This document shows, piece by piece, positions 49,942-57,736 of a DNA stretch of 64,000 bases (within the stretch, counting starts at the first letter, position 1; the number at the start of each line of letters is the position of its first letter). The stretch spans positions 1 to 64,000 of the forward strand of contig NZ_MVIH01000014.1 of assembly GCF_002086695.1 (NCBI RefSeq), given 5' to 3'. A program made the position numbers and the translations under genes. The stretch is from Mycolicibacterium rhodesiae. Its GTDB lineage: Bacteria; Actinomycetota; Actinomycetes; Mycobacteriales; Mycobacteriaceae. Below the pieces are notes generated by a model. The model saw only the letters and a list, made by a program, of their open reading frames with translations, did no database searches and was not told the origin of the DNA.

Positions 49942-51088
49942 CCTGCACCTGGCTTACCTCTTTGCTCAGCGCGTCGATCGCACGCGAGAGTTCCTGTCGC
50001 TGGGGCTCGGTCACGGTGTCGTACAGCACGAAGCCGTCGCCCTTGCGGTACTTGGCCAGCAGCGCCTCGACGTCGGCGAAACCCTTGTCGACCCGCTTGC
50101 CGAGATCGGCGTTGCGGCTGTCGAGGATCGGGCGGACCGAGGCCACCGCGGTCTGACTGCCCTGCACGTTGGCGTTGAAGTCCCACAGGTCGGTGTGGCT
50201 GAAGATGTCCTCTTCGCCGCTGATCTTGCTTGCCGCGATCTCATCGAGCAGACCCTGTGCGCCACCGGCGATCTGGGTGGAATCGATGGTCCAGCCGGGT
50301 GCCTTCACGCCGTCGTTGAGCTCTTTGACATCAGCCATCAGCTGGTCGGCCAGCGCGCCGGCGTCGGGCTGCAGACCGGTGACCCAGAGCTGCTTCTCCA
50401 GGGCGTGGAAGCCGGTCCACTTCTGGCCGGGTTCCAGGTCGGCCTCACGAAGATCGATGCGCGGGTCGAGATCGTTGGGGAACGACTCGGCGACCGGTTC
50501 GATGCGCTCGTAATAGGTACGCGCGACCGGGTACTGCGCCTTGGCGGCCGCGACATCACCCTTCTTGACCGCGTCGACGAACACCTGGGTGGCGGGGATC
50601 AACGCGTCGGTCTGGCTGTTGACGTAGCGCTTGTAGCTCTCGCTGGCTTCCTTGAACTCGCCCTTTTCGTCGACCGCGACGGCGTTGCCGGTCACGGTGA
50701 AGTCGCTGCGAATGCCGTCGCCGATCATCCCTGGCTTGCACGCGGTCTGGTACTTGCCCGGCTCGGCGAGCTGGACGACGAGCTTGCGCTGCAGCCCGGG
50801 GGAGATGTTCTCGACCTCACCCATCACCCGCTCGCCCTCGCCGTACACGTAGAACTCGGTCACCTTGGTGCCGTTGTTGGTGACCACGAACGTGCTCGGG
50901 CCGGTGGCGGCCTGGGTGCTCGACAGCTTGCAGTCGGTGTCGGTGGCGTTCACGGTGATCTCGGACGCTGCCTTGCTGCTCGAGTCCGCCGACTTCGATT
51001 CCTTGGCGGTGCATCCGGCCAGAGAAACTCCGGCGAGTACTGCGGCGACGGCGGCGGTGGACGTCTTGATGCCGTGGGGCAGCGTCAC
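49922..51088 (-). CDS. efeO: Periplasmic iron-binding lipoprotein EfeO
   Basis: A 388-residue lipoprotein. The signal peptide ends in S-L-A-G-C (lipobox, Cys near residue 26). An N-terminal cupredoxin-like domain (about 45-140) is followed by an M75/imelysin-type domain with the H-x-x-E metal motif H-A-L-E-K-Q-L-W near residue 230. It probably binds ferric or ferrous iron and passes it to EfeU. The GTG start overlaps the efeU stop by four bases and the end overlaps efeB by 20, a fully coupled operon. Confidence 0.94.
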   Translation of the reverse strand: MTLPHGIKTSTAAVAAVLAGVSLAGCTAKESKSADSSSKAASEITVNATDTDCKLSSTQAATGPSTFVVTNNGTKVTEFYVYGEGERVMGEVENISPGLQRKLVVQLAEPGKYQTACKPGMIGDGIRSDFTVTGNAVAVDEKGEFKEASESYKRYVNSQTDALIPATQVFVDAVKKGDVAAAKAQYPVARTYYERIEPVAESFPNDLDPRIDLREADLEPGQKWTGFHALEKQLWVTGLQPDAGALADQLMADVKELNDGVKAPGWTIDSTQIAGGAQGLLDEIAASKISGEEDIFSHTDLWDFNANVQGSQTAVASVRPILDSRNADLGKRVDKGFADVEALLAKYRKGDGFVLYDTVTEPQRQELSRAIDALSKEVSQVQGVIAPQ

Positions 51089-52041
51089 TTATGGGACCTT
51101 TCGGTAAGGGGAGAGCGCTCCGAGTCTTCGGAGACGGTGTCGCTGGGGACGTCAGTGGCCGGAGCGGGCTTCGGCGTGGCATGGGTGGGCCGCAGGAACA
51201 GGGCGAGCACGAGGACGATGTAGGCCAACCAGCAGATGAGCTGCAGCACCGTCGGGGTCGGGGTGATGTTGAAGACGCCCTGGACGATCTCGCCGTACCA
51301 GGCCGACCAGTGTTCGGAGCTGATGTCGAAGGCCTTGGAGCCCAGGCCGGGTAGCCAGCCCACGGTCTGCAGCGCGCCGATGCCGTAGGACAGGACGCCC
51401 GCGGCCACCAGGATCAGGAACACGCCGGTGTAGGAGAAGAACTTTGCCAGGTTGATCCGCACCGCGCCGGCGTACATGCCCCAGGCGATGGCGGCGGCCA
51501 CCAGCACGCCGATCAGCAACCCGAGCAGCGGCCAGGCGGTCTCGGCTTCGGCGAAGCCGACCATGAACAGCGCGGTCTCGACGCCTTCCCGGCCCACGGC
51601 CAGGAACGCCAGGGCGAAGACGGCGAATGCGCCGGTCTCGAGTGCCTTCGACATCCCGGCTCGCAGTTCGCCGGACATGCTGGCCGACGCCTTGCGCATC
51701 CAGAGCACCATCGAAGTCACGATCACGACGGCGACCAGCGAGGCGACCCCGGCGATGGCTTCGGCGGCCAGGCCGGTGATCGTGTAGGTGCCGTATTGGA
51801 TCGTCAGAAACACGACGACGGTCATCAGCACCGCGGCGCCCACGCCCAGCCAGACCCACTTCAGGGCGTCGCGGCGATCGGATTTCACCAGGAAAGCGAC
51901 CAGGACCATGACGATGATGCCGGCTTCCAGACCCTCGCGGACGCCGATCAGCCCGCTGCCGAAAAGCTGCGCGCTGACATTGGGGGCGGCCGCGCTGATT
52001 GTCGTCTGGATGCCGCTTGAGATGTCCGCCAGGTGGGTCAT
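51085..52041 (-). CDS. efeU: Ferrous iron permease EfeU
   Basis: A 318-residue Ftr1-family iron permease with about seven transmembrane helices. Two R-E-G-x-E motifs, essential for iron passage in this family, are present: R-E-G-L-E near residue 35 and R-E-G-V-E near 150. A hydrophilic Ser/Thr/Pro tail ends the protein. It is first gene of efeUOB, inserted between mazG and lpqU relative to M. tuberculosis order. Two IdeR-like boxes lie 33-71 bases upstream of its ATG, consistent with iron repression. Confidence 0.94.
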   Translation of the reverse strand: MTHLADISSGIQTTISAAAPNVSAQLFGSGLIGVREGLEAGIIVMVLVAFLVKSDRRDALKWVWLGVGAAVLMTVVVFLTIQYGTYTITGLAAEAIAGVASLVAVVIVTSMVLWMRKASASMSGELRAGMSKALETGAFAVFALAFLAVGREGVETALFMVGFAEAETAWPLLGLLIGVLVAAAIAWGMYAGAVRINLAKFFSYTGVFLILVAAGVLSYGIGALQTVGWLPGLGSKAFDISSEHWSAWYGEIVQGVFNITPTPTVLQLICWLAYIVLVLALFLRPTHATPKPAPATDVPSDTVSEDSERSPLTERSHK

Positions 52042-52073
52042 CGCGCGTCCTAACTAACTTCAGGCAATTCTGG

Positions 52074-52112
52074 TCAAGCAAGGCTTACCAAATGAAGGAT
52101 CGGCTCACCTTA
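52074..52112. promoter_or_regulatory. Two tandem IdeR-like iron boxes
   Basis: 52074-52092 and 52094-52112 each match the 19-base mycobacterial iron box TTAGGTTAGGCTAACCTAA at 13 of 19 positions by my count, keeping the central GGCT and ACC core. Their centres are 20 bases apart, so dimers could bind side by side. Their place upstream of efeU predicts Fe-dependent repression. Confidence 0.65.
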
Positions 52113-52122
52113 ACAGACGGTA

Positions 52123-52137
52123 GGTAACGAAGTTACC
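52123..52137. promoter_or_regulatory. Perfect 6-3-6 palindrome between efeU and lpqU
   Basis: GGTAAC-GAA-GTTACC is an exact inverted repeat, 83 bases upstream of the lpqU start and next to the iron boxes. It looks like an operator of an unidentified dimeric regulator, or an additional DtxR-type half-site pair. Confidence 0.5.
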
Positions 52138-52219
52138 GGCCTTTGGGGGTCGTTGGTAGGGACTAACGACCCGGGAGCCGTGGGACGATGAACATGTTTG
52201 GTTGGGCCCGAGGAGTGCT

Positions 52220-52951
52220 GTGTCGTCAACGCGTTGGCTGCGTGCTGCCGCCGTCATTGCGGCGGCAGCGATGTTGCTGGCGGCCAGTTGTTCCTGGCAG
52301 CTGGGCACGCCGATTCCGGACGGGGTTCCGCCGCCGCCCGGGGACCCGGTGCCCGCCGTCGACACCCACGCCAAGGGCAGGCCGGCCGATCAGTTGCACG
52401 ACTGGGCGGCGCAGCGCGCGCCGGCACTCGGTATCCCGATCACCGCGCTGGAGGCCTACGCATATGCCGCGCGGGTGGCGGAAGTGGAGAACCCCAATTG
52501 CCACCTGGCCTGGACGACGCTGGCCGGGATCGGCATGGTCGAGAGTCACCACGGCACCTACCGCGACGCCGTCGTCGCCCCGAACGGCGACGTCAGCCCG
52601 CCGATCCGCGGCGTCCACCTCGACGGCACCAACGGCAACCTCGAGATCATCGATGACGAGAAAACGGTGACCAATGACGAGCCGGTCTACGTGCGGGCGA
52701 TGGGACCGATGCAGTTCATCCCGGAGACCTGGCGGCTTTACGGCGTCGACGCCAACAATGACGGGGTGATCAGTCCGGACAACATCGACGACGCGGCGCT
52801 GTCGGCGGCGGGGTATCTGTGCTTCCGGGGTAAGGACCTGGCCTCGCCGCGCGGGTGGATGAACGCACTGCACGCTTACAACCACTCCGACCAGTACGCG
52901 CGCACCGTGCGGGACTGGGCGACGGCATATGCCCAAGGGCACGCGCTCTGA
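52220..52951 (+). CDS. lpqU: Lipoprotein LpqU, lytic transglycosylase-like
   Basis: A 243-residue lipoprotein predicted to cleave peptidoglycan as a membrane-bound lytic murein transglycosylase. The signal peptide ends L-A-A-S-C (lipobox). The SLT-like domain has a likely catalytic Glu in G-M-V-E-S-H-H-G-T, and the M-G-P-M-Q-F-I-P-E-T-W and Y-N-H-S-D-Q-Y-A blocks. GTG 52220 is chosen for AGGAG four bases upstream and because it gives 243 residues, the length I recall for LpqU; a TTG at 52202 would add six residues. It lies 65 bases before eno, as in Rv1022-Rv1023. Confidence 0.9.
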   Translation: MSSTRWLRAAAVIAAAAMLLAASCSWQLGTPIPDGVPPPPGDPVPAVDTHAKGRPADQLHDWAAQRAPALGIPITALEAYAYAARVAEVENPNCHLAWTTLAGIGMVESHHGTYRDAVVAPNGDVSPPIRGVHLDGTNGNLEIIDDEKTVTNDEPVYVRAMGPMQFIPETWRLYGVDANNDGVISPDNIDDAALSAAGYLCFRGKDLASPRGWMNALHAYNHSDQYARTVRDWATAYAQGHAL

Positions 52952-53016
52952 CAGCGCTCCCGCGCTTGGGACCATCTAGGCTGTTCGTCGCAGACCACGA
53001 CGCAAGGAGAGAGCCA

Positions 53017-54303
53017 GTGCCCATCATCGAGCAGGTCGCGGCCCGCGAGATCCTCGACTCCCGCGGCAACCCGACCGTCGAGGTCGAGGTGGCCCTGATC
53101 GACGGCACCTTCGCCCGTGCCGCCGTCCCGTCAGGCGCGTCGACCGGCGAGCACGAGGCCGTCGAACTCCGCGACGGCGCGGCCCGCTACGGCGGCAAGG
53201 GCGTCGAGAAGGCCGTGGAAGCCGTGCTCGACGAGATCGCGCCGGCCGTCATCGGCCTGTCGGCCGACGATCAGCGTCTGGTCGACCAGGCGCTGCTGGA
53301 CCTGGACGGCACCCCCGACAAGTCGCGGCTGGGTGCCAACGCCATCCTCGGCGTCTCCCTGGCCGTGGCCAAGGCCGCCGCTGATTCGGCCGCTCTACCC
53401 CTTTTCCGCTACTTGGGCGGACCCAATGCCCACATCCTTCCGGTGCCGATGATGAACATTCTCAACGGCGGCGCGCACGCCGACACCGGCGTCGACGTCC
53501 AGGAGTTCATGGTCGCCCCGATCGGCGCGCCGAGTTTCAAAGAGGCGCTGCGCTGGGGCGCCGAGGTCTACCACTCGCTGAAGTCGGTGCTCAAGAAGCA
53601 GGGCCTGTCCACCGGCCTGGGTGACGAGGGCGGTTTCGCGCCGGACGTCGCGGGCACCAAGGCCGCGCTCGATCTGATCGGCACGGCGATCGAGGCGGCC
53701 GGATTCTCCCTCGGCACCGATGTCGCGCTGGCACTGGACGTCGCGGCGACCGAATTCTTCACCGCCGGTAAGGGTTACGCCTTCGAGAAGGAGGTGCGGA
53801 CCGCCGAGCAGATGGGTCACTTCTACGCCGACCTGCTTGATTCCTACGCGCTGGTGTCCATCGAGGATCCGCTGTCCGAGGATGACTGGGACGGCTGGGT
53901 CGAGCTCACCACCGCCATCGGCGACCGGGTGCAGCTGGTCGGTGACGACCTGTTCGTCACCAACCCTGAACGGCTCGAGGACGGTATCGAACGGGGCGCG
54001 GCCAACGCGTTGTTGGTGAAGGTCAATCAGATCGGCACTCTCACCGAGACGCTCGATGCCGTCGCGCTGGCGCACAACAGCGGCTACCGCACGATGATGA
54101 GCCACCGCAGCGGCGAGACCGAGGACACCACCATCGCCGACCTGGCGGTGGCCGTCAGCAGCGGTCAGATCAAGACCGGTGCGCCGGCCCGCAGCGAGCG
54201 GGTGGCCAAGTACAACCAGCTGCTGCGCATCGAGGAAGCGCTCGGCGATGCCGCGCGCTACGCCGGCGATCTGGCATTCCCGCGGTTCGTGGTCGGCGAG
54301 TGA
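53017..54303 (+). CDS. eno: Enolase
   Basis: A 428-residue glycolytic enzyme interconverting 2-phosphoglycerate and phosphoenolpyruvate; also part of the RNA-degradation and surface-exposed proteome in many bacteria. Motifs: A-R-E-I-L-D-S-R-G-N-P-T-V-E at the N-terminus, S-G-A-S-T-G near 39, G-D-E-G-G-F-A-P near 203, S-I-E-D-P near 284, catalytic Lys in L-V-K-V-N-Q-I-G near 334 and M-S-H-R-S-G-E-T-E near 363. GTG 53017 has AAGGAGAGA upstream. Confidence 0.98.
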   Translation: MPIIEQVAAREILDSRGNPTVEVEVALIDGTFARAAVPSGASTGEHEAVELRDGAARYGGKGVEKAVEAVLDEIAPAVIGLSADDQRLVDQALLDLDGTPDKSRLGANAILGVSLAVAKAAADSAALPLFRYLGGPNAHILPVPMMNILNGGAHADTGVDVQEFMVAPIGAPSFKEALRWGAEVYHSLKSVLKKQGLSTGLGDEGGFAPDVAGTKAALDLIGTAIEAAGFSLGTDVALALDVAATEFFTAGKGYAFEKEVRTAEQMGHFYADLLDSYALVSIEDPLSEDDWDGWVELTTAIGDRVQLVGDDLFVTNPERLEDGIERGAANALLVKVNQIGTLTETLDAVALAHNSGYRTMMSHRSGETEDTTIADLAVAVSSGQIKTGAPARSERVAKYNQLLRIEEALGDAARYAGDLAFPRFVVGE

Positions 54304-54340
54304 GGCCCCTGCGGGACCGGAAAGAGGCCTGAAAGAGACT

Positions 54341-55036
54341 GTGGCGGAAAGCAAGCGGCCCGACTCGAAGCGACGCTCACCGGCCTCCCGGCCGGGGGGC
54401 TCGGGTCGTGTCCGCTCGCGCACGTCGCCGTCGGCCAAGAAAGACCCCCGTCCCACCGAGACCAGAGCCAAACCGGAGGCGGTCGGAGTTACCGGGCCTG
54501 CGGCGTCCGAGACCGGCCACACGCTCACCGAACCGGTCCGCCGGGCCATCGCGGCGTCGGCGGAGCGTCAGAGCGAACAGCGCCTCGGCTTCACCGCGCG
54601 CCGTGCGGCCATCCTGGCGGCCGTGGTCTGCGTGCTCACCCTGACCATCGCCGGTCCGGTGCGCACGTACTTCGCCCAGCGCACCGAGATGAAGCAGCTC
54701 GCCGCGACCGAGGCCGCGCTGCGCAAGCAGATCGCCGATCTGGAATTGCAGAAAGCCAAGCTCGGCGATCCGGTGTACATCGCGGCGCAGGCCCGCGAGC
54801 GGCTCGGCTTCGTGATGCCCGGCGACATCCCCTACCAGGTGCAGCTGCCGCCGGGAGCCGTCGTCACACCCGATACCGGCCCGGCGGCCGCGCCGGTGCG
54901 CAGCAATGATCCCTGGTACACCTCGCTGTGGCACACCATCGCCGACACCCCGCACGGGCCGCCGCCGGTCCCACCCGCCGATCCCGGGCCGCCTCCGGAA
55001 CCCGGTCCAGCACCACCCCCGGCGCCCGGTGGTTGA
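54341..55036 (+). CDS. FtsB/DivIC-family septum protein
   Basis: A 231-residue single-pass membrane protein of the FtsB/DivIC group, part of the FtsQLB divisome complex. The first 85 residues are basic and disordered, followed by one transmembrane helix (about 88-110). A short coiled coil (A-A-T-E-A-A-L-R-K-Q-I-A-D-L-E, about 125-139) and the family motif A-R-E-R-L-G-F-V-M-P-G come next, then a Pro-rich tail. GTG 54341 follows GAAAGAGA. It lies between eno and the DUF501 gene, as in many Actinobacteria (Rv1024). The stop overlaps the next gene by 8 bases. Confidence 0.88.
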   Translation: MAESKRPDSKRRSPASRPGGSGRVRSRTSPSAKKDPRPTETRAKPEAVGVTGPAASETGHTLTEPVRRAIAASAERQSEQRLGFTARRAAILAAVVCVLTLTIAGPVRTYFAQRTEMKQLAATEAALRKQIADLELQKAKLGDPVYIAAQARERLGFVMPGDIPYQVQLPPGAVVTPDTGPAAAPVRSNDPWYTSLWHTIADTPHGPPPVPPADPGPPPEPGPAPPPAPGG

Positions 55037-55526
55037 TCCCGCCGATCTCGACGCGGTGGCGCGGCAGCTCGGGCGCGAGCCGCGCGGCGTACTGGAGATC
55101 GCCTATCGCTGCCCCAACGGCGAACCGGCCGTGGTCAAGACCGCGCCCCGGCTGCCGGACGGTACTCCGTTCCCCACGCTGTACTACCTGACTCATCCGC
55201 TGCTGACCGCCGCGGCGAGCCGGCTGGAGTCCGACGGACTGATGCGCGACATGAGTGAGCGGTTGGCCCAGGACCCGGACCTTGCCGCCGCCTACCGGCG
55301 AGCTCACGATTCGTACCTGGCCGAGCGCGACGCGATCGAGCCGCTGGGCACCACGTTCACCGGTGGTGGCATGCCCGACCGAGTCAAGTGTCTGCACGTG
55401 GTGATCGCGCATTCACTGGCAAAAGGCAAGGGCGTCAACCCATTTGGGGATGAAGCACTGGCCGTGCTCGCCGCCGAGCCGGGGATGGCGGGAATCCTGG
55501 ACAACGAGGAGTGGACATCAACGTAG
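55029..55526 (+). CDS. DUF501-family protein
   Basis: A 165-residue cytoplasmic protein of unknown function, conserved beside ftsB-like and ppx genes in Actinobacteria (Rv1025). Recognisable blocks: L-G-R-E-P-R-G, F-P-T-L-Y-Y-L-T-H-P near residue 56, and the C-terminal R-V-K-C-L-H-V-V-I-A-H-S-L-A-K-G with conserved Cys and His residues. GTG 55029 overlaps the previous gene by 8 bases and its end overlaps ppx2 by 16, so three genes form a tightly coupled unit. Confidence 0.88.
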   Translation: MVDPADLDAVARQLGREPRGVLEIAYRCPNGEPAVVKTAPRLPDGTPFPTLYYLTHPLLTAAASRLESDGLMRDMSERLAQDPDLAAAYRRAHDSYLAERDAIEPLGTTFTGGGMPDRVKCLHVVIAHSLAKGKGVNPFGDEALAVLAAEPGMAGILDNEEWTST

Positions 55527-56470
55527 AGACCAACCGGGTTGCGGCCATCGACTGCGGCACCAACTCGATCCGGCTGTTGATCGCAGACCTGGCCGGTGGA
55601 CGCCTGCACGATGTTCACCGGGAGATGCGCATCGTGCGGCTGGGCCAAGGTGTGGACGCCACAGGGCAATTCGATCCTGACGCACTGGCCCGCACGCGGG
55701 CCGCGCTGGTCGACTACGCCGCGTTGCTCGAGCAGTTCGACGTCGGCAAAGTGCGGATGGTGGCGACGTCGGCGACTCGGGATGCAGCCAATCGTGACGT
55801 GTTCTTCGCGATGACCGCCGAGGTGCTGGACCCGGTGGTGCCTGGCGCGGTCGCCGAGGTGATCACCGGGCAGGAGGAAGCCGAGCTGTCGTTCAGCGGC
55901 GCGGTGGGCGAACTCGCTGACGCCGCAGCACCATTCATTGTTGTCGACCTCGGTGGCGGCTCCACTGAGCTGGTGGTCGGTGACAGTGGCGGCGTGCAGG
56001 CCAGCTTCTCGGCCGACATCGGATGCGTGCGGCTCACCGAACGCCGCCTACACACCGATCCGCCGACCGCGACCGAGATCGCCTCCGCCCGCGAGGTGGT
56101 GCGGGAACGTCTCGGCGAGGCGCTGCGGGCGGTACCTGTGGACCAGGTCAAAACCTGGGTGGGCGTGGCGGGGACGTTCACCACGATCGCCGCGCTGGCC
56201 CAGCGGATGACCACCTACGATCCCGCCGCGATCCACCTGTCCCGGACCGGTTTTCCGGACCTGCTCGCGGTGTGCGAACAACTCATCGGGATGACCCGCA
56301 AGCAGCGTGCGGCGCTCGGCCCGATGCACGAGGGTCGTGTCGACGTCATCGGGGGCGGTTCGATCGTTGTCGAGGAACTCGCCTACGCGCTGGGTCAGCG
56401 GGCCGGGATCGACGAGTTGGTGGTCAGCGAGCACGACATCCTCGACGGGATCGCGCTGTCACTCGCCTGA
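55511..56470 (+). CDS. ppx2: Ppx/GppA-family exopolyphosphatase Ppx2
   Basis: A 319-residue member of the ASKHA phosphotransferase fold, hydrolysing polyphosphate or pppGpp. Motifs: A-A-I-D-C-G-T-N-S-I-R-L-L near residues 11-23, G-Q-E-E-A-E near 120, V-V-D-L-G-G-G-S-T-E-L near 144 and the C-terminal V-I-G-G-G-S-I-V-V-E-E-L. The short form matches Rv1026. GTG 55511 overlaps the DUF501 gene by 16 bases. It ends at the border of the second accessory block and converges on a DUF4383 gene. Confidence 0.92.
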   Translation: MDINVETNRVAAIDCGTNSIRLLIADLAGGRLHDVHREMRIVRLGQGVDATGQFDPDALARTRAALVDYAALLEQFDVGKVRMVATSATRDAANRDVFFAMTAEVLDPVVPGAVAEVITGQEEAELSFSGAVGELADAAAPFIVVDLGGGSTELVVGDSGGVQASFSADIGCVRLTERRLHTDPPTATEIASAREVVRERLGEALRAVPVDQVKTWVGVAGTFTTIAALAQRMTTYDPAAIHLSRTGFPDLLAVCEQLIGMTRKQRAALGPMHEGRVDVIGGGSIVVEELAYALGQRAGIDELVVSEHDILDGIALSLA

Positions 56471-56477
56471 ACGTCCC

Positions 56478-56972
56478 TCACTCGTCTTCGGGCAACACCA
56501 ACGGCTCTCCGTCGGCGCCGGTCGGTGTCTTGGTGCCGGCGAGCGTAACTCCCAGCAGCGTCATGACCACGCCGATCGCGAAGTGAAGCCAGTTGTCGGC
56601 GTTGTTGAGCGGCAAGATGTTTCGCGGACCCGACAAGTCGATGAGCAGACCGTAGACCCAGAGGCCCAAGAAGATCAGGCCGCCGCCGATCAGGTACGCC
56701 CGCGCTCGGGCGAACGTGCGCGACAGGGCCAGACCGGCTACGCCGAAGCCCAGGTGCACCAGGTTGTGCACCACCGACACCCCGAAGACGCCGAACAGCG
56801 CCGAGCCTGAACCGTGCGCCCAGTGCAGCTGATCCAGATGGGTGGTCAGGCCGGGGATGAAGCCGGCGATCCCGACGGCCAGGAATGCCGCGGCGACAAG
56901 CACCGCGGCTCCCTGTACCGCCAGCAGTCCGACTCGCGCCCGCTGGAGTCTGCCGGAACGGGCTGTCTCCAT
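56478..56972 (-). CDS. DUF4383 membrane protein (1)
   Basis: A 164-residue protein with four predicted transmembrane helices and the DUF4383 signature: F-I-P-G-L-T-T near residue 38, V-S-V-V-H-N-L-V-H-L-G-F-G near 65, and the closing N-N-A-D-N-W-L-H-F helix. Several membrane-embedded His residues are conserved with its paralogue just upstream. ATG 56972 is preferred over the TTG 33 bases earlier because the extra residues are not hydrophobic or conserved. Probably a tandem duplicate; function unknown. Confidence 0.85.
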   Translation of the reverse strand: METARSGRLQRARVGLLAVQGAAVLVAAAFLAVGIAGFIPGLTTHLDQLHWAHGSGSALFGVFGVSVVHNLVHLGFGVAGLALSRTFARARAYLIGGGLIFLGLWVYGLLIDLSGPRNILPLNNADNWLHFAIGVVMTLLGVTLAGTKTPTGADGEPLVLPEDE

Positions 56973-57012
56973 GGGGCCTGCATACCCGTCAATACGGGCG
57001 GTCAACCCGTCG

Positions 57013-57486
57013 TCACTGCGGGGGCTGGGTGGCCGTCGAGTCCGCTGTCGCCGTCATGCGCCGGGTGAGCGTGACTCCGAGCGAGATCATCGCCACGGCG
57101 AGCACGAAGTGCAACCAGTTGTCGGCGGTGTTGACCGGAACGAAGTTGGCCTGGCTGTCGCGGTCGATGACCAGGCCGTAGAGCCACAACACCGCGTAGA
57201 TGACACCGCCGCCGATCAGGTAGGCGCGCGCGGCGGTGAGGGTGCGGGCCATCAGCAATCCGGCCACGCCGAAGATCAGGTGAACGATGTTGTGCAACAC
57301 CGAAACGTTGAAGATGCCCAGCAGTTGGGCCTCGGAATGATGACCGGCGACGTGCAGCATGTCGTAGTTGGTGGTGATGCCCGGGATGAACCCCAGAATT
57401 CCCACCAGAAGGAATACCGCGCCGAAGGCGATCGCGGCCTTCTGCACGTGCGAATAGCCACGGGTGTGGGTGATGTTGACTGACAT
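57013..57486 (-). CDS. DUF4383 membrane protein (2)
   Basis: A 157-residue, four-helix DUF4383 protein, paralogue of the next gene downstream. The same blocks recur: F-I-P-G-I-T-T-N-Y, V-S-V-L-H-N-I-V-H-L-I-F-G and N-T-A-D-N-W-L-H-F. GGGAGGGAA precedes the ATG. It lies 69 bases downstream of the metallothionein-like peptide gene on the same strand, so the three may form one transcript. Function unknown; family members are often stress-associated. Confidence 0.86.
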   Translation of the reverse strand: MSVNITHTRGYSHVQKAAIAFGAVFLLVGILGFIPGITTNYDMLHVAGHHSEAQLLGIFNVSVLHNIVHLIFGVAGLLMARTLTAARAYLIGGGVIYAVLWLYGLVIDRDSQANFVPVNTADNWLHFVLAVAMISLGVTLTRRMTATADSTATQPPQ

Positions 57487-57555
57487 GAATATTTCCCTCC
57501 CTGAGTTGTCCAGGTCCGGACGTACCCGGGGAGGGGTCAGGCAAACAAGATTCGG

Positions 57556-57666
57556 CTAGAGCTTGACCTTGCAGCCGCTGCCGATGTTGTGGCAGTGGTG
57601 GCCGCCGTCGCAGGCGTTACAGCGGCAGGTGCAGCCACCCGTGTGTTTGACAGGCAAGACATGCAT
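57556..57666 (-). CDS. Metallothionein-like Cys/His-rich peptide, 36 residues
   Basis: A very short gene. ATG 57666 is preceded nine bases upstream by AAGGAGA, and third positions are 31/36 G or C, typical of real coding in this genome. The peptide has six Cys and five His, arranged C12-x-C14-x-C16-x2-C19, then H-H-C-H at 23-26 and a last Cys at 32, with Lys at both ends. This is the composition of a bacterial metallothionein or copper/zinc-binding peptide such as mycobacterial MymT, though the sequence does not match MymT as I recall it. Cytoplasmic metal buffering is inferred. A near-palindrome lies 19 bases upstream of its start. Confidence 0.75.
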   Translation of the reverse strand: MHVLPVKHTGGCTCRCNACDGGHHCHNIGSGCKVKL

Positions 57667-57684
57667 TGCAGACCATCTCCTTTA

Positions 57685-57699
57685 GATGTGACTCACCTC
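57685..57699. promoter_or_regulatory. Near-palindromic operator-like site
   Basis: GATGTGACTCACCTC is palindromic about a central C except for one pair. It sits between the metallothionein-like gene and the ADH stop, immediately upstream of the former's ribosome site, where a repressor would block transcription. The cognate regulator is not identified. Confidence 0.45.
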
Positions 57700-57736
57700 A
57701 CAATAGCGAGTCCCGGACCGTGCGTGAAGTGCCGGT

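Noticed and set aside
57618..57676. Alternative 19-codon Cys-rich frame beginning inside the metallothionein ribosome site
   Set aside because: It has no ribosome site of its own, is shorter, and lacks the GC3 bias of the 36-codon frame, although it too contains C-x2-C-x2-C.
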